Assembly (NCBI RefSeq): GCF_000494755.1
Contig: NC_022657.1
Location: 3,448,001 to 3,512,000 of the forward strand
Direction: 5' to 3'
DNA: 64,000 nucleotides
Origin: Amorphoplanes friuliensis DSM 7358
GTDB lineage: Bacteria; Actinomycetota; Actinomycetes; Mycobacteriales; Micromonosporaceae
Part shown: positions 8,750 through 17,811 of the stretch, one piece after another
Position numbering within the stretch: the first letter of the stretch is position 1
How the letters are laid out: every line of letters starts with the position of its first letter
The notes under the pieces: generated by a model
What the model was told of the DNA's origin: nothing
What the model saw: only the letters and a program-made list of their open reading frames with translations
Databases searched by the model: none
Program-made: the position numbers and the translations under genes

Positions 8750-9612
8750 CCAGCATCGTCATCGCGGCGCACAACGAGGCCGCGGTCATCGGCCGCTGCC
8801 TCGACGCGCTGCTGGCCGATGCGGCTCCGGGCGAGTTCGACGTCACGGTGGTCGCCAACGGCTGCACCGACGACACCGCCGCGGTGGCTTCGGCCCGTCC
8901 GGGCGTACGCGTGGTGGAGCTGGAGACCGCCGGCAAGGTGCCGGCGCTCAATGCCGGTGATGCAGTGGCCGTCGGGTTTCCGCGCGTCTATCTGGATGCC
9001 GACATCGTGCTGAGCACCGCGGCGGTGCGGTCGGTGGCGGACGCGCTGGACGACACGGCGCTCGCCGCCACCGTCGGGCGTGAGCTGGATCTGACCGGGC
9101 GGCCGTTGCTGGTCCGGGCCTACTTCGCGGTGAACGGCCGTTTGCCGGTCTTCCGCGACGGCTTGTTCGGGCGGGGTGTCATGGCGGTGTCCGAGAAGGG
9201 CCGCGCACGGTTCGGGACCTTCCCCGAGCTGGTGGCCGACGACCTGTTCCTCGACTCGCAGTTCGGCAGCGACGAGAAGAGGCACGTGACGTCCTTCGCC
9301 GCCCGCGTCGCCACGCCCCGGCGTACCGGAGATCTGGTCCGCCGGTTGGTCCGGGTGCGCGGCGGGAACGCCGCGATGCGCGCCGCGGCGGCGAACGGCC
9401 AGGTCGCAGCCCCGGTACGATCAGCGGCGCGGATGTCCTGGCTGCGCGACGTGGTGCTGCCGCGGCCCTGGCTGGCCCCCGCGGCCGTCTGTTACGTGGC
9501 CATCACCGTCGTCGCGGCGCGGGCCGCACGACGGGCCGGCGACGGCGGAGCGGCGTGGGGACGTGACGAATCGTCCCGGCGGGTGGAGTCACCCGCCGGC
9601 GGAAAGAGGTAG
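8746..9612 (+). CDS. Family 2 glycosyltransferase with C-terminal membrane segment
   Basis: A 288-residue GT2 enzyme. TSIVIAAHNEAAVIGRCLDAL begins the GT-A fold, VVANGCTDDT is the nucleotide-binding region and VYLDADIVLS holds the DxD metal motif. A hydrophobic helix near residues 245-262 could anchor it to the membrane. Its start overlaps the preceding gene by four bases (ATGA) and the deacetylase gene follows after six bases, so the three are co-translated in one unit. Confidence 0.83.
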   Translation: MTSIVIAAHNEAAVIGRCLDALLADAAPGEFDVTVVANGCTDDTAAVASARPGVRVVELETAGKVPALNAGDAVAVGFPRVYLDADIVLSTAAVRSVADALDDTALAATVGRELDLTGRPLLVRAYFAVNGRLPVFRDGLFGRGVMAVSEKGRARFGTFPELVADDLFLDSQFGSDEKRHVTSFAARVATPRRTGDLVRRLVRVRGGNAAMRAAAANGQVAAPVRSAARMSWLRDVVLPRPWLAPAAVCYVAITVVAARAARRAGDGGAAWGRDESSRRVESPAGGKR

Positions 9613-9618
9613 GGCCCG

Positions 9619-10284
9619 ATGGGCGAGCAGGTCGTCAACGTTTGTTTCCACGGCATCGGTGTCCCCGCCCGGGAGCTGGAGCCGGGCGAGGACCGTTACT
9701 GGGTCACCGAGGACCAGTTCCACGCGGTCCTCGACGAGATCCGCACCTGGCCCTCGGTCCGGATCAGCTTCGACGACGGCAACGCCTCCGACGCCCGGAT
9801 CGGTCTGCCCGCGCTCGTCGAGCGGGGGCTCACCGCCGACTTCTTCGTGCTGGCCGGCCGGCTCGGCACCGCGGGCAGCCTCGACGAGGACGACGTCCGC
9901 GAGCTCGGCAAGCAGGGGATGGGCGTCGGCAGCCACGGCATGGCCCACCGGTCGTGGCGCGGCATGGACGAGCAGACCCGCCGGGCCGAGCTGGTCGAGG
10001 CCCGCGACCGCATCGCCGGGGTCAGCGGCAGCCCGGTCGAGGCGGCCGCCTGCCCGCTGGGCCGGTACGACCGCGAGCTGCTGAACAGCATGCGCAGCCT
10101 CGGGTACACCCGCGTCTACACCAGCGACCGGCGCCACGCGCGCGGTGGGAGCTGGCTGCAGCCGCGGTTCAGCGTGCGGCGGGAGGACACACCCGAGAGC
10201 CTGCGGGCCGAGGTGCTGCACCGCCCGCCGCTGGTACGCCGGGCGAAGCTCGCCGCGATCGGCACCGTCAAGCGCCTGCGTTAG
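9619..10284 (+). CDS. Polysaccharide deacetylase (NodB-like, CE4)
   Basis: A 221-residue single-domain protein with the NodB motifs: SFDDGNAS (catalytic and metal Asp pair) and GSHGMAHRSW (the two metal His). It lacks an obvious signal peptide or membrane helix, so it probably acts on lipid-linked or nucleotide-linked amino-sugar intermediates on the cytoplasmic side, in contrast to secreted chitin deacetylases. GAGGTAGGG lies before the ATG. Its stop overlaps the stop of the converging glycosyltransferase gene (10281). Confidence 0.85.
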   Translation: MGEQVVNVCFHGIGVPARELEPGEDRYWVTEDQFHAVLDEIRTWPSVRISFDDGNASDARIGLPALVERGLTADFFVLAGRLGTAGSLDEDDVRELGKQGMGVGSHGMAHRSWRGMDEQTRRAELVEARDRIAGVSGSPVEAAACPLGRYDRELLNSMRSLGYTRVYTSDRRHARGGSWLQPRFSVRREDTPESLRAEVLHRPPLVRRAKLAAIGTVKRLR

Positions 10285-11213
10285 CCGTTGGGGTGCACCA
10301 TGCGCGGCCCCGGCTGCTCGCGGAGCCGTGACGGGCTCAGCAGCGCGCGGACCGCCGTACGGCTGGGTGTCTTGCCCAGAGCGGCCCGGCTGCCCTCCCG
10401 GAGGACCAGGGCCGCCCAGAAGCCGGCCGCGGCCACCGGGTTGTGCCGCCGGCGGTAGAGCCGGACCTTGTTGAGGGTCAGCAGCATCCACAGCCGGGGC
10501 GAGACGCGCGAGTCGCCCTCCAGGTGGATCGCCTGTGCGGCTGGGGTGAAGCGGGTGACCAGTCCGGCGTCGCGGGCGCGCAACGCGAAGTCGGTCTCCT
10601 CCGAGTAGAGGAAGAACGACTCGTCCCACGGGCCGCAGCGCTCCCAGCACTCTGCGCTGAAGAGCACGGTCGAACCCTCGGCCCAGTCGGTGATCGCGGC
10701 GATGTCGTACGCGCGTTCCTCGGTCACGACCTCGCCGAGCGCCGGATAACGCCCGGCCCGGCCGGCACCGAGGACGGCGTCACCGAGCGTCCGCAGGATC
10801 GACGGCTCGCGGCGCATCGTCTGGATCAGCTTGCCGTCGCCGTCCACGAGCAGCGGCACGGCAATTCCGGTCCCTGGGGTACGCAGAGTGCCCAGCAACG
10901 TGCCGATGCACCCCGGGGTGAGCCGGACGTCGGGGTTGAGCACCAGGACGGCGGTGAACGGACCGGCCTTGGCGACGGCCGCGTTGATGCCCGCGGCGTA
11001 CCCGGCGTTGCGGCCCATCTCGACCACCGTGGCGTCCGGGGCCAGTCGCCGCACCGCACCCACGGAGTCGTCCGCGGACGCGTTGTCGGCCACGGTGAGG
11101 TGCCAGTCGATGCCCTCGAGACCGGGCCCGAGGGAGGCGAGCAGGTCGGGGATCAACCGCTCGCTGTTGTACGTGACGACGACGACGGCCACCGTCTCGG
11201 CTGTGCTGACCAC
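10281..11213 (-). CDS. Family 2 glycosyltransferase, rhamnosyltransferase-like
   Basis: A 310-residue GT2 enzyme. VVVVTYNSERLIPDLLASL starts the fold, VADNASADDS is the UDP/dTDP-binding stretch, GRNAGYAAGINAAV and VLVLNPDVRL follow, and FLYSEETDFALRARDAG is the typical second half of bacterial rhamnosyl/galactofuranosyl transferases (WbbL-like). With complete rml genes 4 kb away, a rhamnosyl transfer role is a reasonable inference. The GTG start follows GGGAGGAC. It converges on the deacetylase gene with a 4-base overlap of stops. Confidence 0.82.
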   Translation of the reverse strand: MVSTAETVAVVVVTYNSERLIPDLLASLGPGLEGIDWHLTVADNASADDSVGAVRRLAPDATVVEMGRNAGYAAGINAAVAKAGPFTAVLVLNPDVRLTPGCIGTLLGTLRTPGTGIAVPLLVDGDGKLIQTMRREPSILRTLGDAVLGAGRAGRYPALGEVVTEERAYDIAAITDWAEGSTVLFSAECWERCGPWDESFFLYSEETDFALRARDAGLVTRFTPAAQAIHLEGDSRVSPRLWMLLTLNKVRLYRRRHNPVAAAGFWAALVLREGSRAALGKTPSRTAVRALLSPSRLREQPGPRMVHPNG

Positions 11214-11305
11214 ATGTCCTCCCAGTGCTGCGACGCCTTCATCCTGCCGCCGGCCTCGCTGAGCCGGTACGGCCGGACGGCTCTTCCGTCACGCCGATCG
11301 ATGGC

Positions 11306-12619
11306 TCAGGGACGACCCAGCGCCTTGTACTCCCAGCCCGCGGCGCGCCAGGCATCGGAGTTCAGCGCGTGCCGCCCGTCGAAGATCCGGCGGGCGCCGA
11401 CCACCTCGGCCATCGCCTCGGGTGCGATCTCCCGGAACTCGGTCCACTCCGTGAGCAGCACCACCACATCAGCATCACGAGCCACGTCAAAAGCACTGCT
11501 CCCGTACGAGAGTTCGGGGTGTGCCTTGCGCGCGTTGTCCATGGCGGCGGGATCGAAGACGTGCACGTCGGCGCCGAGGCCGGCCAGGGTGCTGGCGACG
11601 TCCAGGGCGGGTGCGTCGCGAATGTCGTCGGAGTTGGGCTTGAACGCTGCTCCCAGGGCGGCGATTTTCTTGCCGGCGACGTTGCCGCCGCAGAGTTCGA
11701 CAACGAGGTCGACGGTGCGGGCGCGGCGGCGGCCGTTGATGCCGTCGATCTCGCGCAGGAAGCCGACAGCCTGGCCCACACCGAGTTCTTCGGCTCGGTG
11801 GGCGAACGCGCGGATGTCCTTGGGTAGGCACCCGCCACCGAAGCCGAGCCCGGGCCGCAGGAACTTCCCGCCGATCCGCTCGTCGTAGGCCAGGGCCTCG
11901 GCCAGGTCGTGCACGTCGGCGCCGGTCGCTTCACACACCTCGGCCATGGCGTTGATGTAGGAGATTTTGGTGGCCAGGAACGAGTTCGCGGCTACCTTGA
12001 CCAGCTCCGCGGTCTGCAGGCTGGTGACCTTCACCGGCACGCCCTGAGCCAGGACGGGGGCGAACGCGGCCCGGAGCTGTTCTTCGGACCAGGCGGAGGT
12101 GACGCCGAAGACCATCCGGTCGGGCTTCATCGTGTCGTCGACGGCAAAGCCTTCGCGCAAGAATTCGGGGTTCCAGGCCAGCTCGACCTGATCCCCGGCC
12201 GGCGCGGTCGTACGAATCAGCTCGGCCAGCCGAGCAGCGGTACCCACCGGCACGGTCGACTTACCCACGACCAGCGCCCGGCGGTGCAGGTGCTTGGAGA
12301 GCTCGGTGACTGACGCGTCGACGTAGGTCATGTCGGCGGCTTCGGAGCCTTTGCGTTGCGGGGTGCCGACGCAGATGAAGTGGACGTCGCCGAATTCGCC
12401 GGCTTCCTGGAACGAGGTGGTGAAGCGCAGCCGTCCGCTCTCGAGGGCCTTGGTGAGCAGCTCGGGCAGGCCGGGCTCGAAGAACGGCACCTCGCCGGAA
12501 CTCAGCCGCTCGACCTTGCTCGCGTCGACATCGACGCCGACGACGTCATGACCCATCACGGCCATGCAGATCGCGTGGGTGGCACCGAGATAGCCGGTGC
12601 CGATCACCGTGAGATTCAT
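11306..12619 (-). CDS. ugd: UDP-glucose/GDP-mannose-type 6-dehydrogenase
   Basis: A 437-residue NAD-dependent sugar-nucleotide dehydrogenase, which oxidises UDP-glucose to UDP-glucuronate (a related substrate such as UDP-N-acetyl sugars is possible). Seen are the Rossmann start LTVIGTGYLGATHAICMA, the ICVGTPQ loop, NPEFLREG, the catalytic Cys in GFGGGCLPKDIRA and the C-terminal KPNSDDIRDAPALDV segment. The ATG at 12619 shares one base with the stop of the upstream sugar transferase (TGATG), so the longer in-frame start is rejected. It supplies an acidic sugar to the polysaccharide. Confidence 0.9.
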   Translation of the reverse strand: MNLTVIGTGYLGATHAICMAVMGHDVVGVDVDASKVERLSSGEVPFFEPGLPELLTKALESGRLRFTTSFQEAGEFGDVHFICVGTPQRKGSEAADMTYVDASVTELSKHLHRRALVVGKSTVPVGTAARLAELIRTTAPAGDQVELAWNPEFLREGFAVDDTMKPDRMVFGVTSAWSEEQLRAAFAPVLAQGVPVKVTSLQTAELVKVAANSFLATKISYINAMAEVCEATGADVHDLAEALAYDERIGGKFLRPGLGFGGGCLPKDIRAFAHRAEELGVGQAVGFLREIDGINGRRRARTVDLVVELCGGNVAGKKIAALGAAFKPNSDDIRDAPALDVASTLAGLGADVHVFDPAAMDNARKAHPELSYGSSAFDVARDADVVVLLTEWTEFREIAPEAMAEVVGARRIFDGRHALNSDAWRAAGWEYKALGRP

Positions 12620-14115
12620 CAGTACGCTCCCGAGCTGCGGACGACCGCGCTGGCGGTACGGGCGAGGATGGCCAGATCCATGGCCAGGGACCAGTTCTCC
12701 ACGTACGTCAGGTCGAGCCGGATCGACTCCTCCCAGGACAGGTCCGAACGCCCGGACACCTGCCACAGACCGGTCAGACCCGGCTTGACGACGAGCCGCC
12801 GGCGCATGTCGGCCGGGTATCCGGCCACCTCACGGGCCAGCGGCGGGCGCGGGCCGACCAGGGACATGTCGCCCTTGAGCACGTTGACCAGCTGCGGGAT
12901 CTCGTCCAGGGAGAACCGTCGCAGCCAGCGGCCCACCGGTGTGACCCGCGGGTCCTTGCGCATCTTGAAGAGCGCGCCGTCGTTGTCGTTGAGGTTCCTC
13001 AGCTCGGTCAGGCGCGCCTCGGCGTTCACCTGCATGGTGCGGAACTTGAAGAGCATGAACGGCCGGCCGTTCTTGCCGACCCGCTCCTGCCGGAAGATGG
13101 CCGGGCCGCGGCCACCCGGCGCGAACTTCACCACGGCGGCGATGGTCAGGAGCAGTGGTGTCGCGAGGATCAGCAGGACGAGCGCGCCGACCCAGTCGAA
13201 GACCGTCTTGACGACACGGGCACTGCCCTTGAGCCGGGGGTGCTCCACGTGCAGCATCGGCAGGCCGTCCACCGGGCGGATCGTGGTGCGGTCACCGGCC
13301 ACGTCGACCAGGGTGCTGGCCACGATCAGGTCGATGTCGTCACGTTCGAGCTGCCAGGCGAGCTGGCGCAGCGCCGTACCGTCGATCTCCGGGCAGGAGA
13401 GGACGACCACCGTGTCCGCATCGGACCGGGTGACCGCCGCGGCGACCCCGTCGAAGGTGCCGTAGATCGGGGGCAGACCGGGGGAGAAGCCCTGCCGGCG
13501 CTGACCGGGAGGCAGGCACGCGCCGATGATGCCGAGACCGTGGTGGTGCTCGCGGCGCAGCCGGCGGGTCATGTCGGCGACCGCGCGCTCGTGGCCGACC
13601 AGGATGACCCGGTGGAGTTTCTCGCCGCGGGCCCAGGAACGGTGAAGCATCTGCCGGAAGACGAACCGGGCGCCGAGATCGACGATGATGACCAGCGGCA
13701 TGGCGATAATCACGTAACCGCGCGCCAGACGCAGGTCGAACGCAAAGGAAACAATGGCCAGCCCGGCGGTCAGCGCCAATCCGGAACGAAATACGCGAGC
13801 GTACTCGTCGGTGCCGACGAACAGGTGGCGGGGCTCGTGGGCGCGGTTGACGGCGAGGCAGGCGATCCAGGCCACGGGCAGAATCGCGGTCAGCAACAAA
13901 TAGCCGCGCATGTATGGCTCGCTGCCCGCGGTGCCGAACCGCAGGAACAATGCCAGGACCGCCGCGCAGAGCACCACGGCGGAGTCGATGAGGTAAAGCG
14001 TCAGAGCGTAACGGTGTTGCCACCCTGTGCGCGCCTTGCCGGCTCGCTGGTGCGGGTTGAACTGCGCAGATACCCCAGTGATATCAAGCGTCGACACTGG
14101 TTCGATGGTCTGCAC
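12619..14115 (-). CDS. Initiating polyprenyl-phosphate sugar phosphotransferase
   Basis: A 498-residue membrane enzyme that starts glycan assembly by moving a sugar phosphate onto undecaprenyl phosphate. Four N-terminal helices (residues about 35-155) precede a CoA-binding-like domain, then a fifth helix (KTVFDWVGALVLLILATPL) and the catalytic domain with FRQERVGKNGRPFMLFKFRT, DEIPQLVNVLKGDMSLVGPR and KPGLTGLWQVSGRSDLSW. All WbaP/ExoY signatures are present. The GTG start is preceded by GGGGGCGAGG. It heads a two-gene unit with the UDP-glucose dehydrogenase. Confidence 0.92.
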   Translation of the reverse strand: MQTIEPVSTLDITGVSAQFNPHQRAGKARTGWQHRYALTLYLIDSAVVLCAAVLALFLRFGTAGSEPYMRGYLLLTAILPVAWIACLAVNRAHEPRHLFVGTDEYARVFRSGLALTAGLAIVSFAFDLRLARGYVIIAMPLVIIVDLGARFVFRQMLHRSWARGEKLHRVILVGHERAVADMTRRLRREHHHGLGIIGACLPPGQRRQGFSPGLPPIYGTFDGVAAAVTRSDADTVVVLSCPEIDGTALRQLAWQLERDDIDLIVASTLVDVAGDRTTIRPVDGLPMLHVEHPRLKGSARVVKTVFDWVGALVLLILATPLLLTIAAVVKFAPGGRGPAIFRQERVGKNGRPFMLFKFRTMQVNAEARLTELRNLNDNDGALFKMRKDPRVTPVGRWLRRFSLDEIPQLVNVLKGDMSLVGPRPPLAREVAGYPADMRRRLVVKPGLTGLWQVSGRSDLSWEESIRLDLTYVENWSLAMDLAILARTASAVVRSSGAY

Positions 14116-14435
14116 GCCTCGCCCCCGTCAGTGATTTTGCAGCCGATCCTGACGTCCGTTGTCCCCGGCCTGTCAGTGGTGTCCGAAACACCGGCCCCCG
14201 CCGGACAACGGCGACAAATCTGCCGCCCGGCGGAAACCTGTGAGACACATGAGAAGACTGCTCAACTGTGACCCGTTCGCGCTACACCTTTCCGTTCGAT
14301 ACGGATGGCGAATCGGATGATACAAATTTTCAAACCCGTGCAAGGTGGTCAGATCGGACTTTTAAGATTCCCAGTACGGTCTCCGGCGGAATTGCACGGC
14401 AAAACGGCGGTCCTACTACATGAATAACGAACGGG
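14116..14435. promoter_or_regulatory. AT-rich intergenic region upstream of the initiating transferase
   Basis: Some 320 non-coding bases between rmlC and the initiating transferase, both leftward. Positions 14280-14430 are the most AT-rich stretch of the polysaccharide locus. The end of the rmlC transcript and the promoter of the transferase unit should lie here. No perfect terminator hairpin or coding sequence was found. Confidence 0.5.
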
Positions 14436-15065
14436 TCAATCGGCCGACGGGGACGACCCCGTGTCTTTCATCCGACGTCTTGTTTCGATATAGGTAGAAC
14501 AAGCAGCGTATTCAGGTAGCAGCCCCGCGGCCCGCGCCTGCGACAGCGACGGCGCCCCGGCGTCCTTGGTGGACAGCAGCGGCGTACCGACCGGCCAGGT
14601 GATGCCGAGCTCCGGGTCCAGCGGGTCGATGCCGTGCTCGTGCCCCGGCCGGTAGGTCGACGAGCACAGGTACGCCACGGTCGCGCCCTCGGTCAGCGCG
14701 CAGAACGCGTGCCCGAGACCCTCGGACAGATAAACGGCCTGCCGCGCGTCGTCGTCGAGCGGGACGGCCTCCCAGAGGCCGAACGTGGGCGACCCGACAC
14801 GAATGTCCACCACCACGTCGAGCACCGAGCCCGACACGCACGTCACGTACTTCGCCTGCCCCGGTGGCACATCGGCGAAATGGATGCCGCGCACCACGTC
14901 CCGCGCCGACGTGGAGAGGTTGGCCTGGGCCAGATCCAGCGGATGGCCGACCGCCGCGGCCAGCGCGTCGAACCTGTACCACTCCAGGAAGGTGCCGCGG
15001 GAGTCGCTGTGCTGCACCGGCGTCACCTCGTACGCGCCCTCGATGGTGAGCTGGCGGATCTTCAC
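14436..15065 (-). CDS. rmlC: dTDP-4-dehydrorhamnose 3,5-epimerase
   Basis: A 209-residue cupin epimerase for the third step of dTDP-L-rhamnose synthesis. Characteristic stretches are [29 protein letters not shown] (catalytic His), [21 protein letters not shown] and [13 protein letters not shown]. The GTG start overlaps the rmlA stop as GTGA (15062-15065), so the two are coupled. It is slightly longer than the usual 180-200 residues because of a charged C-terminal tail. Confidence 0.9.
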   Translation of the reverse strand: MKIRQLTIEGAYEVTPVQHSDSRGTFLEWYRFDALAAAVGHPLDLAQANLSTSARDVVRGIHFADVPPGQAKYVTCVSGSVLDVVVDIRVGSPTFGLWEAVPLDDDARQAVYLSEGLGHAFCALTEGATVAYLCSSTYRPGHEHGIDPLDPELGITWPVGTPLLSTKDAGAPSLSQARAAGLLPEYAACSTYIETRRRMKDTGSSPSAD

Positions 15066-15946
15066 AGGGCGCCCCCGAACCGGTTGGTCTCGAGCATCCG
15101 CACCAGGTACTCGCCGTACCCGCTCTTCATCAGCGGTTCCGCCAGCTCGCGGACGCGGTCGTCGGAGATGAACCCGAGCCGCCAGGCCGCCTCCTCGACA
15201 CACCCGATCTTCATGCCCTGCCGCTCCTCGATGACGCGGACGTACTCCGACGCCTGGACCATCGACTGGAACGTGCCCGTGTCGAGCCACGCCGTGCCCC
15301 GGTCCAGCACGGTCACGTCGAGCCGGCCCTGGCGCAGGTACTCCTCGTTGACCGCGGTGATCTCCAGCTCGCCGCGGGCGCTGGGCTCCAGCTTCTCGGC
15401 GATCCGGACGACGTCGGCGTCGTAGAAATAGAGACCCGGCACCACGTACGTGGATTTCGGGCGTTCCGGCTTCTCCTCGATCGAGAGCACCTTGCCGTTG
15501 TCGTCGAACTCGACCACGCCGTACCGGTGCGGATCGGCCACCGGATAAGCGAAAATCCGCCCACCGGCCGGCTGGGCGTACTTGGCCAGCTGCCGGCCCA
15601 GGCCGACACCGTGGAAGATGTTGTCACCGAGAACCATCGCGACCGGCTGATCACCGATGAAATCGGCCCCGATCCGGAACGCCTGGGCTATACCGTCAGG
15701 TTTCGGCTGTTCCGCGTACGTCAGGGAGAGCCCGAAACGGCTCCCGTCGCCCAGCAACCGCTGGAAATGGGGTTGGTCCTCGGGTGTGGTGATGACGAGG
15801 ATCTCGCTGATCCCGGCCGAGACCAGCGTGGTGAGGGGGTAGTAGACCATCGGTTTGTCGAAGATCGGCATGAGCTGTTTCGACATGGCCATGGTGATGG
15901 GCCAGAGTCGCGAGCCGGTGCCACCGGCGAGCAGGATTCCGCGCAC
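15062..15946 (-). CDS. rmlA: Glucose-1-phosphate thymidylyltransferase
   Basis: A 294-residue nucleotidyltransferase for the first step of dTDP-rhamnose synthesis. It shows [39 protein letters not shown] sequence (RxGxR-like loop and catalytic Lys), then LGDNIFHG and [11 protein letters not shown] choose the second of two adjacent GTG codons (15946): it gives the family start and lies exactly six bases after a -10-like TAACCT on the same strand, the pattern of leaderless genes seen repeatedly in this window. Confidence 0.9.
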   Translation of the reverse strand: MRGILLAGGTGSRLWPITMAMSKQLMPIFDKPMVYYPLTTLVSAGISEILVITTPEDQPHFQRLLGDGSRFGLSLTYAEQPKPDGIAQAFRIGADFIGDQPVAMVLGDNIFHGVGLGRQLAKYAQPAGGRIFAYPVADPHRYGVVEFDDNGKVLSIEEKPERPKSTYVVPGLYFYDADVVRIAEKLEPSARGELEITAVNEEYLRQGRLDVTVLDRGTAWLDTGTFQSMVQASEYVRVIEERQGMKIGCVEEAAWRLGFISDDRVRELAEPLMKSGYGEYLVRMLETNRFGGAL

Positions 15947-15992
15947 CACGGAAGGTTAGACAGAAGCGACCATGCGACTACACTCGCCAGCC
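15947..15992. promoter_or_regulatory. Overlapping divergent leaderless promoters of rmlA and rmlB
   Basis: Only 46 bases separate the two starts. Leftward: -10 TAACCT (complement of 15953-15958), six bases before the rmlA GTG. Rightward: -35 TAGACA (15957-15962), 16-base spacer, -10 TACACT (15979-15984), eight bases before the rmlB GTG. The rmlA -10 and the rmlB -35 share two bases, so polymerase should not occupy both at once. These are pattern calls, not measured starts. Confidence 0.6.
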
Positions 15993-16967
15993 GTGCAGAT
16001 TTTTGTCACCGGCGGCGCCGGATTCATCGGTTCGGCCTATGTCCGTGCCCTCCTGCAGGATGAGTACCCCGGTGCTGCCGGGGCCTCCGTGACGGTTCTG
16101 GACCTGTTGTCCTATTCGGGAAATCGGGCCAACCTGCCGGTGGCAGATTCCCGACTCCGATTTGTGCAGGGCGACATCGCCGATGCGGCGCTGTTGCGCG
16201 ACCTCCTGCCCGGGCACGACGCCGTGGTCCATTTCGCGGCGGAATCCCATGTGGACCGGTCAATTGCGGGTGCTGTCCCTTTCGTCACCACAAATGTGCT
16301 CGGGACGCAGGTGCTGCTCGACGCGGCCCGCACCGCGGGGATCGGTCGTTTTGTGCACGTCTCGACCGACGAGGTCTACGGCTCGATCGCCGAGGGCTCG
16401 TGGACCGAGACCTGGCCCCTGATGCCGAATTCCCCGTACGCCGCCTCGAAAGCCGGATCGGACCTGCTGGCGCTGGCGGCGCACCGCACCCACGGCATGG
16501 ACGTCGTCGTGACCCGCTGCTCCAACAACTACGGCCCGTACCAGTTCCCGGAGAAGGTCATCCCGCTCTTCGTGACCAACCTCCTGGACGGCAAACAGGT
16601 GCCGCTCTACGGCGACGGCGGCAACATCCGCGACTGGCTCCACGTCGCCGACCACTGCCGCGGCATCCAGCTGGCCCTCGAGAAGGGCCGGGCCGGCGAG
16701 GTCTACCACATCGGCGGCGGCACCGAGCTCAGCAACCGCGAGCTGACGGGCCGCCTGCTCGACGCCTGCGGCGCCGGCTGGGACATGGTGCGGCCCGTCG
16801 AGGACCGCAAGGGTCACGACCGCCGCTACTCGCTCGACATCACCAAGATCAGCGAAGAGCTCGGGTACGCCCCGCAGGTGACCCTCGACGAAGGCCTCGC
16901 CTCGACCGTCGCCTGGTACCGCGACAACCGCGACTGGTGGGAGCCGCTGAAGGCCGGGTCAGCCTGA
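15993..16967 (+). CDS. rmlB: dTDP-glucose 4,6-dehydratase
   Basis: A 324-residue extended short-chain dehydrogenase for the second rhamnose step. Seen are FVTGGAGFIGSAYVR (NAD-binding Gly motif), HFAAESHVDRSI, STDEVYGSI and the catalytic YAASK, then RCSNNYGPYQFPEK. The GTG at 15993 is chosen over an ATG seven codons upstream because it gives the family N-terminus and sits eight bases after TACACT, so the mRNA is probably leaderless. Its stop overlaps the rmlD start (TGATG). Confidence 0.91.
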   Translation: MQIFVTGGAGFIGSAYVRALLQDEYPGAAGASVTVLDLLSYSGNRANLPVADSRLRFVQGDIADAALLRDLLPGHDAVVHFAAESHVDRSIAGAVPFVTTNVLGTQVLLDAARTAGIGRFVHVSTDEVYGSIAEGSWTETWPLMPNSPYAASKAGSDLLALAAHRTHGMDVVVTRCSNNYGPYQFPEKVIPLFVTNLLDGKQVPLYGDGGNIRDWLHVADHCRGIQLALEKGRAGEVYHIGGGTELSNRELTGRLLDACGAGWDMVRPVEDRKGHDRRYSLDITKISEELGYAPQVTLDEGLASTVAWYRDNRDWWEPLKAGSA

Positions 16968-17809
16968 TGCGCTGGCTCGTGACCGGTGCCGGCGGCATGC
17001 TCGGCCGGGACCTCCGCACGGTCCTGGCCGAGGCGGGCGAGACGGATGTGGTGGCGGCGACCCGCGCCGACCTCGACGTCACCGACCAGTCCGCGGTGCG
17101 AGCAGCGGTTGCCGGTGCCGACGTTGTCCTCAACACCGCCGCCTGGACGGACGTCGACGGCGCCGAGACCGCCGAGGAGGCCGCAACCGCCGTCAACGGT
17201 CACGCCGTGCACACCCTGGCGGCGGCCGCCGGCAAACACCTGATCCATCTCTCCACCGACTACGTCTTCGCCGGAGATGCCACCGCCCCCTATCCGGAGG
17301 ACGCGGTCCCGGCTCCGGTCAACGCGTACGGGCGGAGCAAGGCGATCGGTGAGCAGGCCGTCCTGGCTGCCGGTGGTTACGTCGTACGGACCGCGTGGCT
17401 CTACGGCGCGCACGGCCCCAACTTCGTGCGCACGATGCTGCGCCTGGCCGCCGAACGCGACACCCTCGACGTCGTCGACGACCAGCAGGGCCCGCCCACG
17501 TGGTCGTACGCCCTCGCCCGGCAGCTCGTCGACCTCGCCGGCGCCGCCCGGGACGGCCGAGCCGCGCCCGGGGCGTACCACGGCACCGCCGCCGGCTCGA
17601 CCACCTGGTACGGCCTCGCCCGCGCGGTCTTCGAGGAGGCCGGCCTCGACCCGGACCGGGTACGCCCGACCACGAGCGCCACCTTCCGCCGCCCGGCGCC
17701 CCGCCCGTCCTACAGCGTCCTCGGCCACGCCGCCTGGTCCAGGTCCGGCGTCGACCCGCTGCCCGACTGGCGCTCGATGCTGACCTCGGCGATGCCCACG
17801 CTGAGCTGA
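16967..17809 (+). CDS. rmlD: dTDP-4-dehydrorhamnose reductase
   Basis: A 280-residue NADPH-dependent reductase completing dTDP-L-rhamnose. It starts RWLVTGAGGMLGRDLRTVL and contains NTAAWTDVDGAE, HLSTDYVFAG and the catalytic YGRSK, then RTAWLYG. The ATG shares one base with the rmlB stop. All four rml genes are therefore present as rmlCA and rmlBD divergent pairs, so the organism can make dTDP-rhamnose for this glycan or for its wall. Confidence 0.91.
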   Translation: MRWLVTGAGGMLGRDLRTVLAEAGETDVVAATRADLDVTDQSAVRAAVAGADVVLNTAAWTDVDGAETAEEAATAVNGHAVHTLAAAAGKHLIHLSTDYVFAGDATAPYPEDAVPAPVNAYGRSKAIGEQAVLAAGGYVVRTAWLYGAHGPNFVRTMLRLAAERDTLDVVDDQQGPPTWSYALARQLVDLAGAARDGRAAPGAYHGTAAGSTTWYGLARAVFEEAGLDPDRVRPTTSATFRRPAPRPSYSVLGHAAWSRSGVDPLPDWRSMLTSAMPTLS

Positions 17810-17811
17810 CC

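Noticed and set aside
12620..12766. Longer N-terminus for the UDP-glucose dehydrogenase
   Set aside because: It would overlap the sugar transferase gene by 49 codons and precedes the conserved Rossmann start; the TGATG junction supports the short form.
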